Below, one piece after another: positions 39,404 through 47,616 of a stretch of DNA of 64,000 nucleotides. The DNA is taken from assembly GCF_014192375.1 (NCBI RefSeq), contig NZ_JACHXV010000003.1:1-64000 (forward strand), written 5' to 3'. This DNA comes from Endobacter medicaginis. GTDB taxonomy: Bacteria; Pseudomonadota; Alphaproteobacteria; Acetobacterales; Acetobacteraceae. Within the stretch, counting starts at the first letter, position 1. Every line of letters begins with the position of its first letter. The translations under genes were made by a program, and so were the position numbers. Below the pieces are notes generated by a model. That model worked only from the letters and a program-made list of their open reading frames with translations, had not been told where the DNA came from and did no database searches.

Positions 39404-41809
39404 ATGACCCGTATGGCAGCCGGAACCCTGGCTCTGTTCACCATCTGCTCCAACAATTACGTGCCGATGGCCAAGGTCTGGGCGGACAGCGCGCGCCGGT
39501 TCCACCCGGAGGCGGAACTGTTCCTGTGCCTGGCCGACAGGCGCGTCGAGGAGCCGGGATTCTATCCCGACGGCGTCAGGGTGATCGAGGCGCAGGCGCT
39601 GCCGATCGAGGATTTCGCCGAGTTCGCGTTCCGCTACGACATGATGGAGTTCAATACGGCAATCAAGCCGTTCATGTTCCGTTTCCTGCTCGATCGCCGG
39701 TTCGATGCCGTGCTGTATTTCGACCCCGACATCGAGATCTTCGCTCCCTTGACGCCGGTTCTCGATCCGATCCTGCGGCACGGTGCGTCGCTGGTGCTCA
39801 CCCCGCACCTGACGCAGCCGTCCGAGGGCGATGCCTTCCCCGACGACATCGGCATCATGCAGGCCGGGATCTACAATCTCGGCTTCCTTGGCGTCGGCGC
39901 GGGTGCCGAGAGCGAGCGGATCCTGCGCTGGTGGTCGCGCCGGCTGCGCTACGACTGCATCAACGCCCAGGAGCGCGGCGTCTTCGTCGACCAGAAATTC
40001 ATGGACCTGGTTCCGGGGTTCGGCGACCGGGTCGTGGTGCTGCGCGATACCACCTGCAACGTCGCCTACTGGAACCTCTCGCAGCGCCGCCTCGGGGGCT
40101 CGCCCAAGACCGGCTGGACGGTCGATGGCGCACCGCTGACCTTCTTCCATTTCTCCGGCATCTCGCCGCAGCACCCCCATCGCCTGTCGAAATACACGCT
40201 GGGCTTCACCGGCGACGCCATCACCCCGCCGCTCGCCTCGCTGATGCACGAGTATGCCGCGCGCCTGCTCGCGCACGGATACGGCCGCACGCCGGCGCCG
40301 GGCTATGCCTACGGGCGTTTCGCCTCCGGCACGCCGATCCCGGCCGCGGTGCGGCGGATGTTCCGCGAGCGCCATGTCGCCTGGGCGGGGGGCGATCCGT
40401 TCTCGACCTATGAGCGGTTCCTCGACCTGCCGATACCGCATCAGTGGAGCGGCGATCCGCGGGCCTGCATCACCCATCTGATGGAGGATGCGCGCCAGCG
40501 CGACCCCGAACTGCTGCGTCGCTTCAGTCCAACGACACGCGAAGGGGTGGTCGAATACACCCGCTGGTTCATCCATCACGGCCAGGACCGGATCGAGGAG
40601 CGGCGGCTGCTCGAGCCGGTGGTCGCGCGCTGGAGCGAGTCCGCGGGCCGCACGCGGTCCGCCGGGCCGGTCGTGAGTCTGCCGCGGGTCGACCTGATCG
40701 GATATCTGCGCCTCGCCCTGGGCATCGGCGAGGCCGGTCGCCAGTTGCTGCGCGCGGTGCGTCACAGTGGCGCGCCGGTGCGCGCCCTGCCGGTGGCGCT
40801 GAACTCGCAGTCGACGGTGATCGAGACCGGGCTGGAGGACCTGTTCGTCGAGCGCGCCGATGCGCCGATCGAGATCTACAGCATCAATGCCGACCAGCTC
40901 CCGCAGGTGATCGACCATCTTGGCGACCGCGTCTCTGGCGATGCGTATCGCATCATGATGCCGTTCTGGGAACTCGAGAGCTTCCCGCAGCCCTGGTGCG
41001 AGGCGTTCGATCTTGTCGATGAGATCTGGGCGCCGACCCGCTTCATCCAGGCCGCCCTCGCCCGCTCGACGCGGCGGCCGGTGCACCACATGCCGCTGCT
41101 GCTGGATTTCGAGGCGGTGCCGCACGCCGACCCGGCCGGCGCGCGCGCACGGTTCGGGCTGCCGGCCGACACGTTCCTGTTCTTCTTCGCCTTCGACTAC
41201 TTCTCGTTCATCGACCGCAAGAACCCGCAAGGGGCAGTGGAGGCGTTCCGCCGCGCCTTCGCCGGTCGCCGCGACGTGGCGATGGTGATGAAGACGCAGA
41301 ACTTCGCAGCCCAGGGGGCGGCACGCGACCTGCACGATCTCATCGAGGACGACCCGCAGTTCATCCATGTCGACTGCACGCTGAGCCGCGAGGACACGCT
41401 TGCGCTGCTGTCGTGCTGCGATGCGGTGGTGTCGCTGCATCGCAGCGAGGGGCTGGGCCTGCTGGTGGCCGAGGCGATGGCACTGGGCAAGCCGGTGGTG
41501 GCGACCGACTACTCGGCGACCAACGATCTGGTCAGCGAGACGACCGGATGGCCGGTGGATTTCCGTCTGGTCGCGCTGCGCGAGGGTCAGTATCCGTTCG
41601 CCGATGGCCAGGTCTGGGCGGAGCCCGATCTCAACCACGCCGCCTGGCAGATGCGCCGCGTCGTCGTCGATGCCGATGAGCGCGCCCGGCGCACGGCGGC
41701 GGCACGCGCGCATCTGACCCGCGAATACGGGCTGCAGGCCTGCGCGGCGCGGGTCCGCGCCCGTCTGGCGCGGATCGCGGCCGCACCCGCGCGGATGAGG
41801 CAGCGGTGA
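39404..41809 (+). CDS. Two-domain glycosyltransferase (GT-A plus GT4)
   Basis: This 801-residue protein looks like a fusion. The N-terminal domain (about 5-330) has a GT-A look: LALFTICSNNYVPMAKVWADS and YFDPDIEIF with a DPD motif at 107-109, as in nucleotide-diphospho-sugar transferases. The C-terminal domain (about 425-801) is GT-B/GT4: LIGYLRLALGIGEAGRQL, FAFDYFSFIDRKNP, and the donor-binding HRSEGLGLLVAEAMALGKPVVATD with Glu682. Two activities in one chain suggest addition of two successive sugars to a surface polysaccharide. ATG 39404 was taken because the domain starts at once. The end overlaps the FkbM-type gene. Confidence 0.85.
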   Translation: MTRMAAGTLALFTICSNNYVPMAKVWADSARRFHPEAELFLCLADRRVEEPGFYPDGVRVIEAQALPIEDFAEFAFRYDMMEFNTAIKPFMFRFLLDRRFDAVLYFDPDIEIFAPLTPVLDPILRHGASLVLTPHLTQPSEGDAFPDDIGIMQAGIYNLGFLGVGAGAESERILRWWSRRLRYDCINAQERGVFVDQKFMDLVPGFGDRVVVLRDTTCNVAYWNLSQRRLGGSPKTGWTVDGAPLTFFHFSGISPQHPHRLSKYTLGFTGDAITPPLASLMHEYAARLLAHGYGRTPAPGYAYGRFASGTPIPAAVRRMFRERHVAWAGGDPFSTYERFLDLPIPHQWSGDPRACITHLMEDARQRDPELLRRFSPTTREGVVEYTRWFIHHGQDRIEERRLLEPVVARWSESAGRTRSAGPVVSLPRVDLIGYLRLALGIGEAGRQLLRAVRHSGAPVRALPVALNSQSTVIETGLEDLFVERADAPIEIYSINADQLPQVIDHLGDRVSGDAYRIMMPFWELESFPQPWCEAFDLVDEIWAPTRFIQAALARSTRRPVHHMPLLLDFEAVPHADPAGARARFGLPADTFLFFFAFDYFSFIDRKNPQGAVEAFRRAFAGRRDVAMVMKTQNFAAQGAARDLHDLIEDDPQFIHVDCTLSREDTLALLSCCDAVVSLHRSEGLGLLVAEAMALGKPVVATDYSATNDLVSETTGWPVDFRLVALREGQYPFADGQVWAEPDLNHAAWQMRRVVVDADERARRTAAARAHLTREYGLQACAARVRARLARIAAAPARMRQR

Positions 41810-43521
41810 TGGGCGCGATGATGGCGGCGACAGGCGAGGCGTTCGTCTCCTACAGTCTCAACTGCGAGGACGTGCTGATCCATCGCGCGTTCCGCGATGT
41901 CGCGCGCGGCTTCTATGTCGATGTCGGGGCCTGGCACCCGCGGGACGACAGCGACACGCGCGCGCTGTACGAGCGCGGCTGGAGCGGGCTGTGCATCGAG
42001 CCGCTGTCCGAATTTGCGCCGCTTTATGCGGCGGAGCGGCCGCGCGACGTGTTCCTGCCGGTCGCGCTGTCGGATCACGAGGGCGAGATCGTGCTGCACG
42101 AAATCCCGAGCACAGGCCTGTCGAGCGTCGATGCGTCGGTGGTCGACGCCCATCGCGCCAGCGGTCTGACCCCGGTCGAGCGTCGGGTGCCGGCGCGCAC
42201 CCTCGCCTCGGTGCTGGCCGAGCACGGGGTGGATGCGATCGACCTGCTGAAGGTGGATGCCGAAGGCGCCGAGGAGGCGATCCTCGATGGCAATGACTGG
42301 ACGCGGTTCCGTCCGCGTCTGGTGGTCGTCGAGGCGACGCTGCCCCAGACGCCGCAGCGACGCGAGACCGGTATCGCCGCTGCGATGGCCGCGCGCGGCT
42401 ACCGGCATGTGCATTTCGACGGGCTGAACGATTTCTACGCCGAGCGCGATTTCGCGCTGCCGGACGATTTTGTCCTGCCGCCCAACGTGTTCGACGGCTT
42501 CGTGCCCGCCCGGGTCGACGCGCTCGAGGCGCAGACCCGCTCGGTGCAGGATTATGCGAAGTCGCTGCGGTCGAGCCTGGATGCCCAGCAGCACGAGCTC
42601 GAGAACGTGCGCGAGGCGCAGAGCCGGCAGACGGGATCGTCGCAGCGCCAGATCGAGGACTTGCAGACCGCCTATGTAACGTCGCGCGATTACGCGCATT
42701 CGCTCGAGGCCGAGCGCGACCGTGCCCTGCAGCAGATCGCCGCGCTGACCGAGGAGAATGCCAGGCTGGCGCGCGAGCGCACCGGTTTCGTCGCCCGCCT
42801 CGAGGTCATCCAGTCCGAGTGCAGCCGGCTGGCGACGGCCGAGGCGACGGCGCGGTCGCGCGCCGGCACCATCGCCGCCGTCGCCCGCCGCGTTCTCGGC
42901 CTCCATTCGCCGGGCGGCCGGCCAGACCCAAGCATCAGGAGAGACGAGATGGATGCAGCCGAACAGGGGGCTGCGCTGAGTGAGGCGGACGGTCTCGATC
43001 CGTTCGTGCGCGAGTGTATCGAGCACGTCCAGACCCGCGCCGAGCGGTTGCAGCTCGATTGCGACGATCTCACCGTCGAGAACCGCCGCCTGCGCGCCGC
43101 GGTCGCGCAGCTTCGTGCCGAGACCAATTCGCTCAACGTCGCCCTGGCCATGCACCAGCGCCACCCCGTCGACGGCCTGCCGGTGCAGCCCTCCCCCGAA
43201 GCCGGTCCGGCGGCGGTGGCGTCTGCCTCTGTGCCGCCCGAGTTGCTGACCGAGGCACGCGACGAGATCGACGCGCTGACGCAGGAACGCGCCCGGCTCG
43301 CCTCGCGCCTCGAGGAGACCGGCGAGAAACTCTCCGCGGCCCTCGCGCAGGTGGTCCGGCTGCGACTGCGGCTGGAGGCGACCTATCTCTCGTCGTCGTG
43401 GAGATTGACCCGGCCCCTGCGCGGCCTGTCGCGTGGCCTGCGGCGTCAGCAGGGTCCGGACTGGGACTGGGAGTGGGAAGACGACGCGGCCGAGGCACCG
43501 GCAGCCACGCCGAGGCCCTGA
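41806..43521 (+). CDS. FkbM-family methyltransferase with C-terminal coiled coils
   Basis: This 571-residue protein has an N-terminal FkbM methyltransferase domain (about 15-215: YSLNCEDVLIHRAF, GFYVDVGAWHPRDDSDT, IDLLKVDAEGAEE). A long region of heptad-like sequence follows (about 235-350 and 400-505), and the short basic SSSWRLTRPLRGLSRGLRR tail is often seen at the end of polysaccharide-synthesis proteins. FkbM enzymes O-methylate sugars or peptides; methylation of a glycan made by the preceding gene is likely. The coiled coils may act as a molecular ruler or oligomerisation region. GTG 41806 overlaps the upstream stop; ATG 41809 is equally possible. Confidence 0.83.
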   Translation: MMGAMMAATGEAFVSYSLNCEDVLIHRAFRDVARGFYVDVGAWHPRDDSDTRALYERGWSGLCIEPLSEFAPLYAAERPRDVFLPVALSDHEGEIVLHEIPSTGLSSVDASVVDAHRASGLTPVERRVPARTLASVLAEHGVDAIDLLKVDAEGAEEAILDGNDWTRFRPRLVVVEATLPQTPQRRETGIAAAMAARGYRHVHFDGLNDFYAERDFALPDDFVLPPNVFDGFVPARVDALEAQTRSVQDYAKSLRSSLDAQQHELENVREAQSRQTGSSQRQIEDLQTAYVTSRDYAHSLEAERDRALQQIAALTEENARLARERTGFVARLEVIQSECSRLATAEATARSRAGTIAAVARRVLGLHSPGGRPDPSIRRDEMDAAEQGAALSEADGLDPFVRECIEHVQTRAERLQLDCDDLTVENRRLRAAVAQLRAETNSLNVALAMHQRHPVDGLPVQPSPEAGPAAVASASVPPELLTEARDEIDALTQERARLASRLEETGEKLSAALAQVVRLRLRLEATYLSSSWRLTRPLRGLSRGLRRQQGPDWDWEWEDDAAEAPAATPRP

Positions 43522-43534
43522 CCGCCCGCCCGGC

Positions 43535-44296
43535 TCAGGGCGTCCGTCCGGCGCGGCACTCTGCGACCAGGTGCTGCAGCAGCAGCCGCGCGGTCGGCAG
43601 CCACGACGGCTCGTGCGCGAGCCGTTCCTGCAACGATCCCAGTGCCACGGTTTCGAGCGCGTCGTATTCGGGATCGGCGAGGCGGGTGAACCGCTGCCGC
43701 AGCTCGGCGGCGGTGCAGACGGTGCGGGCCAGAAGGCCGATGTCGACGACATGGGTGGTCGGGTGCTCGATCGCCAGTATCGGCCGCGCGGGGCGCAGTT
43801 CGTGCGGTTCGATGCCGAGCTCCTCCTCCGCCTCAGCGGCAAGCTGTGCGTCGAGCCGGATCGTCCCGGCCGGCTCGTCGCCGCGGTCCTCGACGCTGCC
43901 CGCGGGCGGGGTCTGCCAGCGGCCGGGCAGGTAGATGGCGCGCGGATGGCGACGTGCGACCAGCACATGGTCGTCGGCGGTCACCACCACGCCGTTGACC
44001 GCCAGCGCGCGCAACGGCGGATCGAACAGAGACGGCTCGCGCAACTGCGCGTGGGCGCGGCGGTAGCCCGTCCAGCGTCCCTGCGCGCCGTTCGCGTCGA
44101 TCCGGTCCAGCACGAAGATGCGGCCATCGAACATCGACGGGCGTTCGGCACAGGCTTGCTGCCAGAGCCGGTCCACACGTGCCGCGCGCTCCGCGTCCAG
44201 CGGCGGTGCCTCCCCCGAGGCGGTGACGCCGAAACCCGCCGCAAGCCCGATCCACGGCCATTTCGGCGGGGTGCTTGAAGACGCAGGCGTTTTCAT
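43535..44296 (-). CDS. Nudix-like hydrolase
   Basis: This 253-residue protein has a central Nudix-type domain: VTADDHVLVARRHPRAIYLPGRWQTPPAGSVED, then LAAEAEEELGIE. The latter approximates the Nudix box G-x5-E-x7-REUxEExGU, with the conserved RE replaced by AE, so activity is plausible but not certain. The N-terminal 80 residues resemble a proline/glycine-rich lead and a helical region. The substrate is unknown. It is divergent from the MFS transporter with a 30-base gap. Confidence 0.72.
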   Translation of the reverse strand: MKTPASSSTPPKWPWIGLAAGFGVTASGEAPPLDAERAARVDRLWQQACAERPSMFDGRIFVLDRIDANGAQGRWTGYRRAHAQLREPSLFDPPLRALAVNGVVVTADDHVLVARRHPRAIYLPGRWQTPPAGSVEDRGDEPAGTIRLDAQLAAEAEEELGIEPHELRPARPILAIEHPTTHVVDIGLLARTVCTAAELRQRFTRLADPEYDALETVALGSLQERLAHEPSWLPTARLLLQHLVAECRAGRTP

Positions 44297-44326
44297 TTCA
44301 CACTCTTAACAGAAGGGGGAAACAAA

Positions 44327-45625
44327 ATGGCATCTACCACGTCCGGCGACAGACCCGATCAGGGCATCGCCGAAAGCGCCTGGGCGAATGACCCGGCCCT
44401 GCGCAAGCGCGCGATCCACGCGATCGTGTCGTGCTATCTGGGCTGGACGCTCGATGCGTTCGATTTCTTCATCATGGTGTTCGTCTTCGACGAGGTTGCG
44501 CGCACGTTCGGCGTGTCGGAACAGTGGGCGGCGTTCGCCGTGACCGCGACGCTGGCCTGCCGCGTGTTCGGCGCCTTCGTGTTCGGCCGCATCGCCGACC
44601 GCTACGGGCGGCGGCTCACTCTGATGATCAACATCTTCACCTATGCGGCGCTCGAGTTCCTCTCCGGCGTGGCACCCACGTTCTGGACGTTCATGATCCT
44701 GCGCGCGCTCTATGGCGTGGCGATGGGCGGCGAATGGGGGATCGGCGCGTCGCTGGCGCTGGAAAGCGTGCCGGCCAAGTGGCGCGGCATCGTCTCGGGC
44801 ATGCTGCAGTCGGGCTATCCGTGCGGCTATCTGCTGGCCTCGTTGCTGTTCTACTTCGAGCCCTATCTCGGCTTCTTCGGCATGCCGGCCTGGCGCGGGA
44901 TGTTCATCATCGGCGCGCTGCCGGCCTTCCTGGTGCTGTATATCCGCTCCTCGGTCGACGAGAGCCCGGACTGGCAGGCCCATGCCGAGCGCGGCGAGAC
45001 CCGGATCGGCTTCTTCCGCACGCTCACGCACAACCTGCCGCTCGCGCTGTTCTGCGTGGTCATGATGACCGGCTTCAACTTCTTCAGCCACGGCTCGCAG
45101 GACGGCTATCCAAAACTCTATCTCGCCCAGCAGCGGCATCTGTCGCATGACGACATCACGCTGGTGATGGTGATCGCCAATATCGGCGCGATGATCGGTG
45201 GCGTGGTGGTGGGGCTGCTGTCGCAGCGCATCGGACGCAAATGGGCGATCGTGCTGTCCTGCGTGCTGGCTTGGCCGGCGATCGCGATCTGGGCCTGGAC
45301 CGACCAGCTCCCCTTCGTTGCACTCGGCGCGTTCCTGCTGCAGATCTGCGTGCAGGGGGCGTGGGGCGTGGTGCCGGCCTATCTCAACGAGGTCTCGCCG
45401 GCGGCGATCCGCGCGACCTTCCCCGGTACCGTCTACCAGATCGGCAATTTCGCCGCCTCGTTCAACCTCAACCTCCAGGTCTGGCTCAAGCACCATTTCG
45501 GCGGCGACATGCGCTACGGCATGACGCTGGTGGTCGCGGCCGCCGCGCTGGTGATCGCCGCCACGGTGCTGATCGCCGGGCGCGATACCCGCAGCGTTCG
45601 CATGGGCCGCGATCTGCTCGAATAA
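44327..45625 (+). CDS. MFS carboxylate transporter (sialate:H+ symporter family type)
   Basis: This 432-residue protein has 12 predicted membrane helices. Diagnostic segments are LGWTLDAFDFFIM in the first helix, GRIADRYGRR in loop 2-3, ALYGVAMGGEWGIGASLALE in helix 4-5, and GVVVGLLSQRIGRKWAI in the second half. These fit the lactate/pyruvate and sialate carriers (Jen1/NanT group), so a monocarboxylate:H+ symporter is likely. AGAAGGGGGAA lies a few bases before ATG 44327. No catabolic genes accompany it, so the substrate stays open. Confidence 0.86.
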   Translation: MASTTSGDRPDQGIAESAWANDPALRKRAIHAIVSCYLGWTLDAFDFFIMVFVFDEVARTFGVSEQWAAFAVTATLACRVFGAFVFGRIADRYGRRLTLMINIFTYAALEFLSGVAPTFWTFMILRALYGVAMGGEWGIGASLALESVPAKWRGIVSGMLQSGYPCGYLLASLLFYFEPYLGFFGMPAWRGMFIIGALPAFLVLYIRSSVDESPDWQAHAERGETRIGFFRTLTHNLPLALFCVVMMTGFNFFSHGSQDGYPKLYLAQQRHLSHDDITLVMVIANIGAMIGGVVVGLLSQRIGRKWAIVLSCVLAWPAIAIWAWTDQLPFVALGAFLLQICVQGAWGVVPAYLNEVSPAAIRATFPGTVYQIGNFAASFNLNLQVWLKHHFGGDMRYGMTLVVAAAALVIAATVLIAGRDTRSVRMGRDLLE

Positions 45626-45639
45626 GCCGGACCGCCGGC

Positions 45640-46338
45640 TCACTGGCTCGCCCAGGCGACCCTGTGCAGCCGCAGCAGGACCACCCCGTCGGAGACGGTC
45701 GGGTGGTCCTGCGTGGCCCCGTCGAGCGGCGCGCAGCCGCCGCCCGGCTCGATCACGCGCACCAGCCCCACGCCGGCGCTGTCGAACCGCAGCGCGATGT
45801 CGCCCACCTGTGGTTCCGCCTCGGGATCGACCACCAGCAGGCTGCGCGGCCGGTACAGCGGCGCGTGGCCCGCCTCGAGTCCTACCACGTAGTTGCCGGG
45901 CGCGGCGGGGGCCGGGAGCTCGATATCGCCCCAGAGCTCTCCCTGCGGATGGCCGTCCGCATCGAACAGGCCGGGCTGGTCGAGCCGCTCGATCGGCAGC
46001 ATCGGCAGCCGCCCCGGCGCGACCGCACCGGAGGGTTTCGCGGCCGCGGCGTGTGGCCCGGGCAGGGTGCGCGCACCGCCGACCAGACGTGCGAAGGCGT
46101 CGAGCGGGGTGGCGGTGGCACCCAGCACCGCCGACAGCGTCGCCAGCGTCGGCCAGCGCGGCGCGCCGGAGCGAGGATCGTGGCGCTTGGACGGGTTGAA
46201 GGCCGTGGCGTCCAGCCCGGCCTCGCGGGCCAGGCCCGAGGGACTCAGCCCGTGCTCGGCGGCCAGCGTGTCGATGGCCCGCCACAGCGCCTCATGGTCG
46301 AAGGCGACGGGCGGGTGCGGCTCAGCCGGTCCGGCCAC
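45640..46338 (-). CDS. HTH transcriptional regulator with S24/LexA-like C-terminal domain
   Basis: This 232-residue protein has an N-terminal XRE-type helix-turn-helix (about 12-70: LAAEHGLSPSGLAREAGLDATAFNPSKR) and a C-terminal S24-like domain (about 110-215: YVVGLEAGHAPLYRPRSLLVVDP, VGDIALRF). In active repressors the GDSMEP-type loop supplies the catalytic serine. Here the equivalent loop reads AGHAPLYR, so self-cleavage is unlikely. Related proteins occur throughout alphaproteobacteria. It overlaps the small upstream gene by 17 bases, suggesting co-transcription. The target is unknown. Confidence 0.8.
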   Translation of the reverse strand: MAGPAEPHPPVAFDHEALWRAIDTLAAEHGLSPSGLAREAGLDATAFNPSKRHDPRSGAPRWPTLATLSAVLGATATPLDAFARLVGGARTLPGPHAAAAKPSGAVAPGRLPMLPIERLDQPGLFDADGHPQGELWGDIELPAPAAPGNYVVGLEAGHAPLYRPRSLLVVDPEAEPQVGDIALRFDSAGVGLVRVIEPGGGCAPLDGATQDHPTVSDGVVLLRLHRVAWASQ

Positions 46339-46585
46339 GGGCAGGGACGCCTTGACGGAGGATCTCGCTGCGATGGCGCGCCTCCCCGGCCGCGGTCGCG
46401 TGCCAGCGTCCGGCCGCGTCCTCCCGGGCCAGCCCCAGCCCCTCCAGCCGGGCCAGGCATCGCGCGTCCTTGACCACGGTCAGTTCGGCCACCGGCGGGC
46501 GTCCGCGCGCGTCGCACAGCGTCAGCCGGTGCAGCGCCGAGCGGCAACAGGTCTCGAGATACGGTTCGTCATCCCACATGCGCAT
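46322..46585 (-). CDS. Hypothetical small protein upstream of the HTH regulator
   Basis: I do not recognise this 87-residue protein, which starts MRMWDDEPYLETCCRSALHRL and looks like a small winged-helix: LTVVKDARCLARLEGLGLAREDAAGRWHATAAGEARHRSEIL has the helix-helix-wing rhythm of DNA-binding proteins. Starts at 46591, 46579 and 46630 are alternatives; no clear ribosome-binding site decides. The gene overlaps the HTH/S24 regulator and diverges from pdxJ. It may be a regulatory partner. Confidence 0.6.
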   Translation of the reverse strand: MRMWDDEPYLETCCRSALHRLTLCDARGRPPVAELTVVKDARCLARLEGLGLAREDAAGRWHATAAGEARHRSEILRQGVPARGRTG

Positions 46586-46674
46586 GACCATCGCGACGGA
46601 ACGTGCGGCGCGCAAGGCCGCCTGTCGCATTTGCCGGGCTGTTCAACCCTGTCGCGCGTGATAGCGTCCGCCGC

Positions 46675-47454
46675 ATGACAAACGTCTTCGCGCGTCCGCC
46701 GGCCCTGAGCGTCAATCTCAACAAGATCGCCCTGCTGCGCAATTCACGCGACAGCGGCGTGCCCGATCTGCTGCCGTTCGTCCATGTCGCGCGCGCGGCC
46801 GGCGCGGTCGGCATCACGCTGCATCCGCGTCCCGACGAACGCCACATCCGCCCCGCCGACGTGACCGCGATCGCCGAGACGATGGCGCCCTGGCGCCCCG
46901 GTTTCGAACTCAGCCTCGAGGGCTATCCGGAGGCGCGCTTCTTCGACATCTGCGCCGAGGTGCGTCCCGAGCAGGTGACCCTGGTGCCCGATGCGCCCGA
47001 GGCGCGAACCTCCGATCATGGCTGGGTGATGGACGAGCGCGAGCGTGCCGTGATCGCTGCGGCCATGGCGCGGCTGCGCCCGCTGGGCTGCCGGATCGTG
47101 CTGTTCGCCGAGACCGATGCCGCCGCGATCGAGCGTATCGCCGATGCGGGAGCCACGGGGATCGAGCTCTACACCGGCCCCTATGCCAATTCGTTCCGCC
47201 GCGGCGAGGCCGTGGAGGCGATGCTCGAGACCTTCACCGAGGCCGGCCGCGTCGCCCAGCGCAGGGGGCTCTCGGTCAATGCGGGGCACGATCTCAACCT
47301 CGCCAACCTGCCCGCGCTGGTCGCCCACCTGCCTCATCTCGCCGAGGTGTCGATCGGCCACGAGCTGGTCGCCGACGCGCTGCTGTTCGGCATGCGCGAC
47401 GCCATCGTGGCGTATCGGTCCGCCCTCGGCCAGCCAATCGAGGAACACCCGTAG
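46675..47454 (+). CDS. pdxJ: Pyridoxine 5'-phosphate synthase
   Basis: This 259-residue TIM-barrel enzyme performs the last ring-forming step of the DXP-dependent vitamin B6 pathway. Signatures are LSVNLNKIALLRNSR at the N-terminus, GITLHPRPDERHIR, ELSLEGYPE, VTLVPDAPEARTSDHGW, GIELYTGPYA, and VNAGHDLNLANLP with the catalytic His. All are standard. The TAG stop sits exactly at the left border of palindromic element B, as gltX does with element A. Confidence 0.95.
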   Translation: MTNVFARPPALSVNLNKIALLRNSRDSGVPDLLPFVHVARAAGAVGITLHPRPDERHIRPADVTAIAETMAPWRPGFELSLEGYPEARFFDICAEVRPEQVTLVPDAPEARTSDHGWVMDERERAVIAAAMARLRPLGCRIVLFAETDAAAIERIADAGATGIELYTGPYANSFRRGEAVEAMLETFTEAGRVAQRRGLSVNAGHDLNLANLPALVAHLPHLAEVSIGHELVADALLFGMRDAIVAYRSALGQPIEEHP

Positions 47455-47596
47455 AGATCATCGTGGAATGCGCATGGAACGGCCATCTGACGCGCCTGCG
47501 CTGTGCTTCGCTGCTCACGACCGCCAAGGTCGCTCCGCTGCGATGCTCGCGCAGGCACGCCATCTGACCATTCCAGACACAGTCCATGACGATCTC
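47454..47596. repeat. Palindromic element B, related to element A
   Basis: This roughly 143-base element is bounded by GAGATCATCGTGGA and a right arm whose complement reads GAGATCGTCATGGA (right end 47596; two differences). The core (47495-47549) matches the core of element A (22960-23010): both have CCTGCGCT, TGCTCA, a small GACC/GGTC-type dyad, CTCCGCT and CGATGCTCG in the same order. As in element A, the first base is the last base of a TAG stop codon. Confidence 0.72.
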
Positions 47597-47616
47597 TTCA
47601 CCGTCGGGCGGCGGGG

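Noticed and set aside
39326-41713. A 795-codon minus-strand open frame opposite the large glycosyltransferase gene
   Set aside because: It is antisense to a gene with clear GT motifs; its composition is typical of a shadow frame, with no domains or ribosome-binding site.
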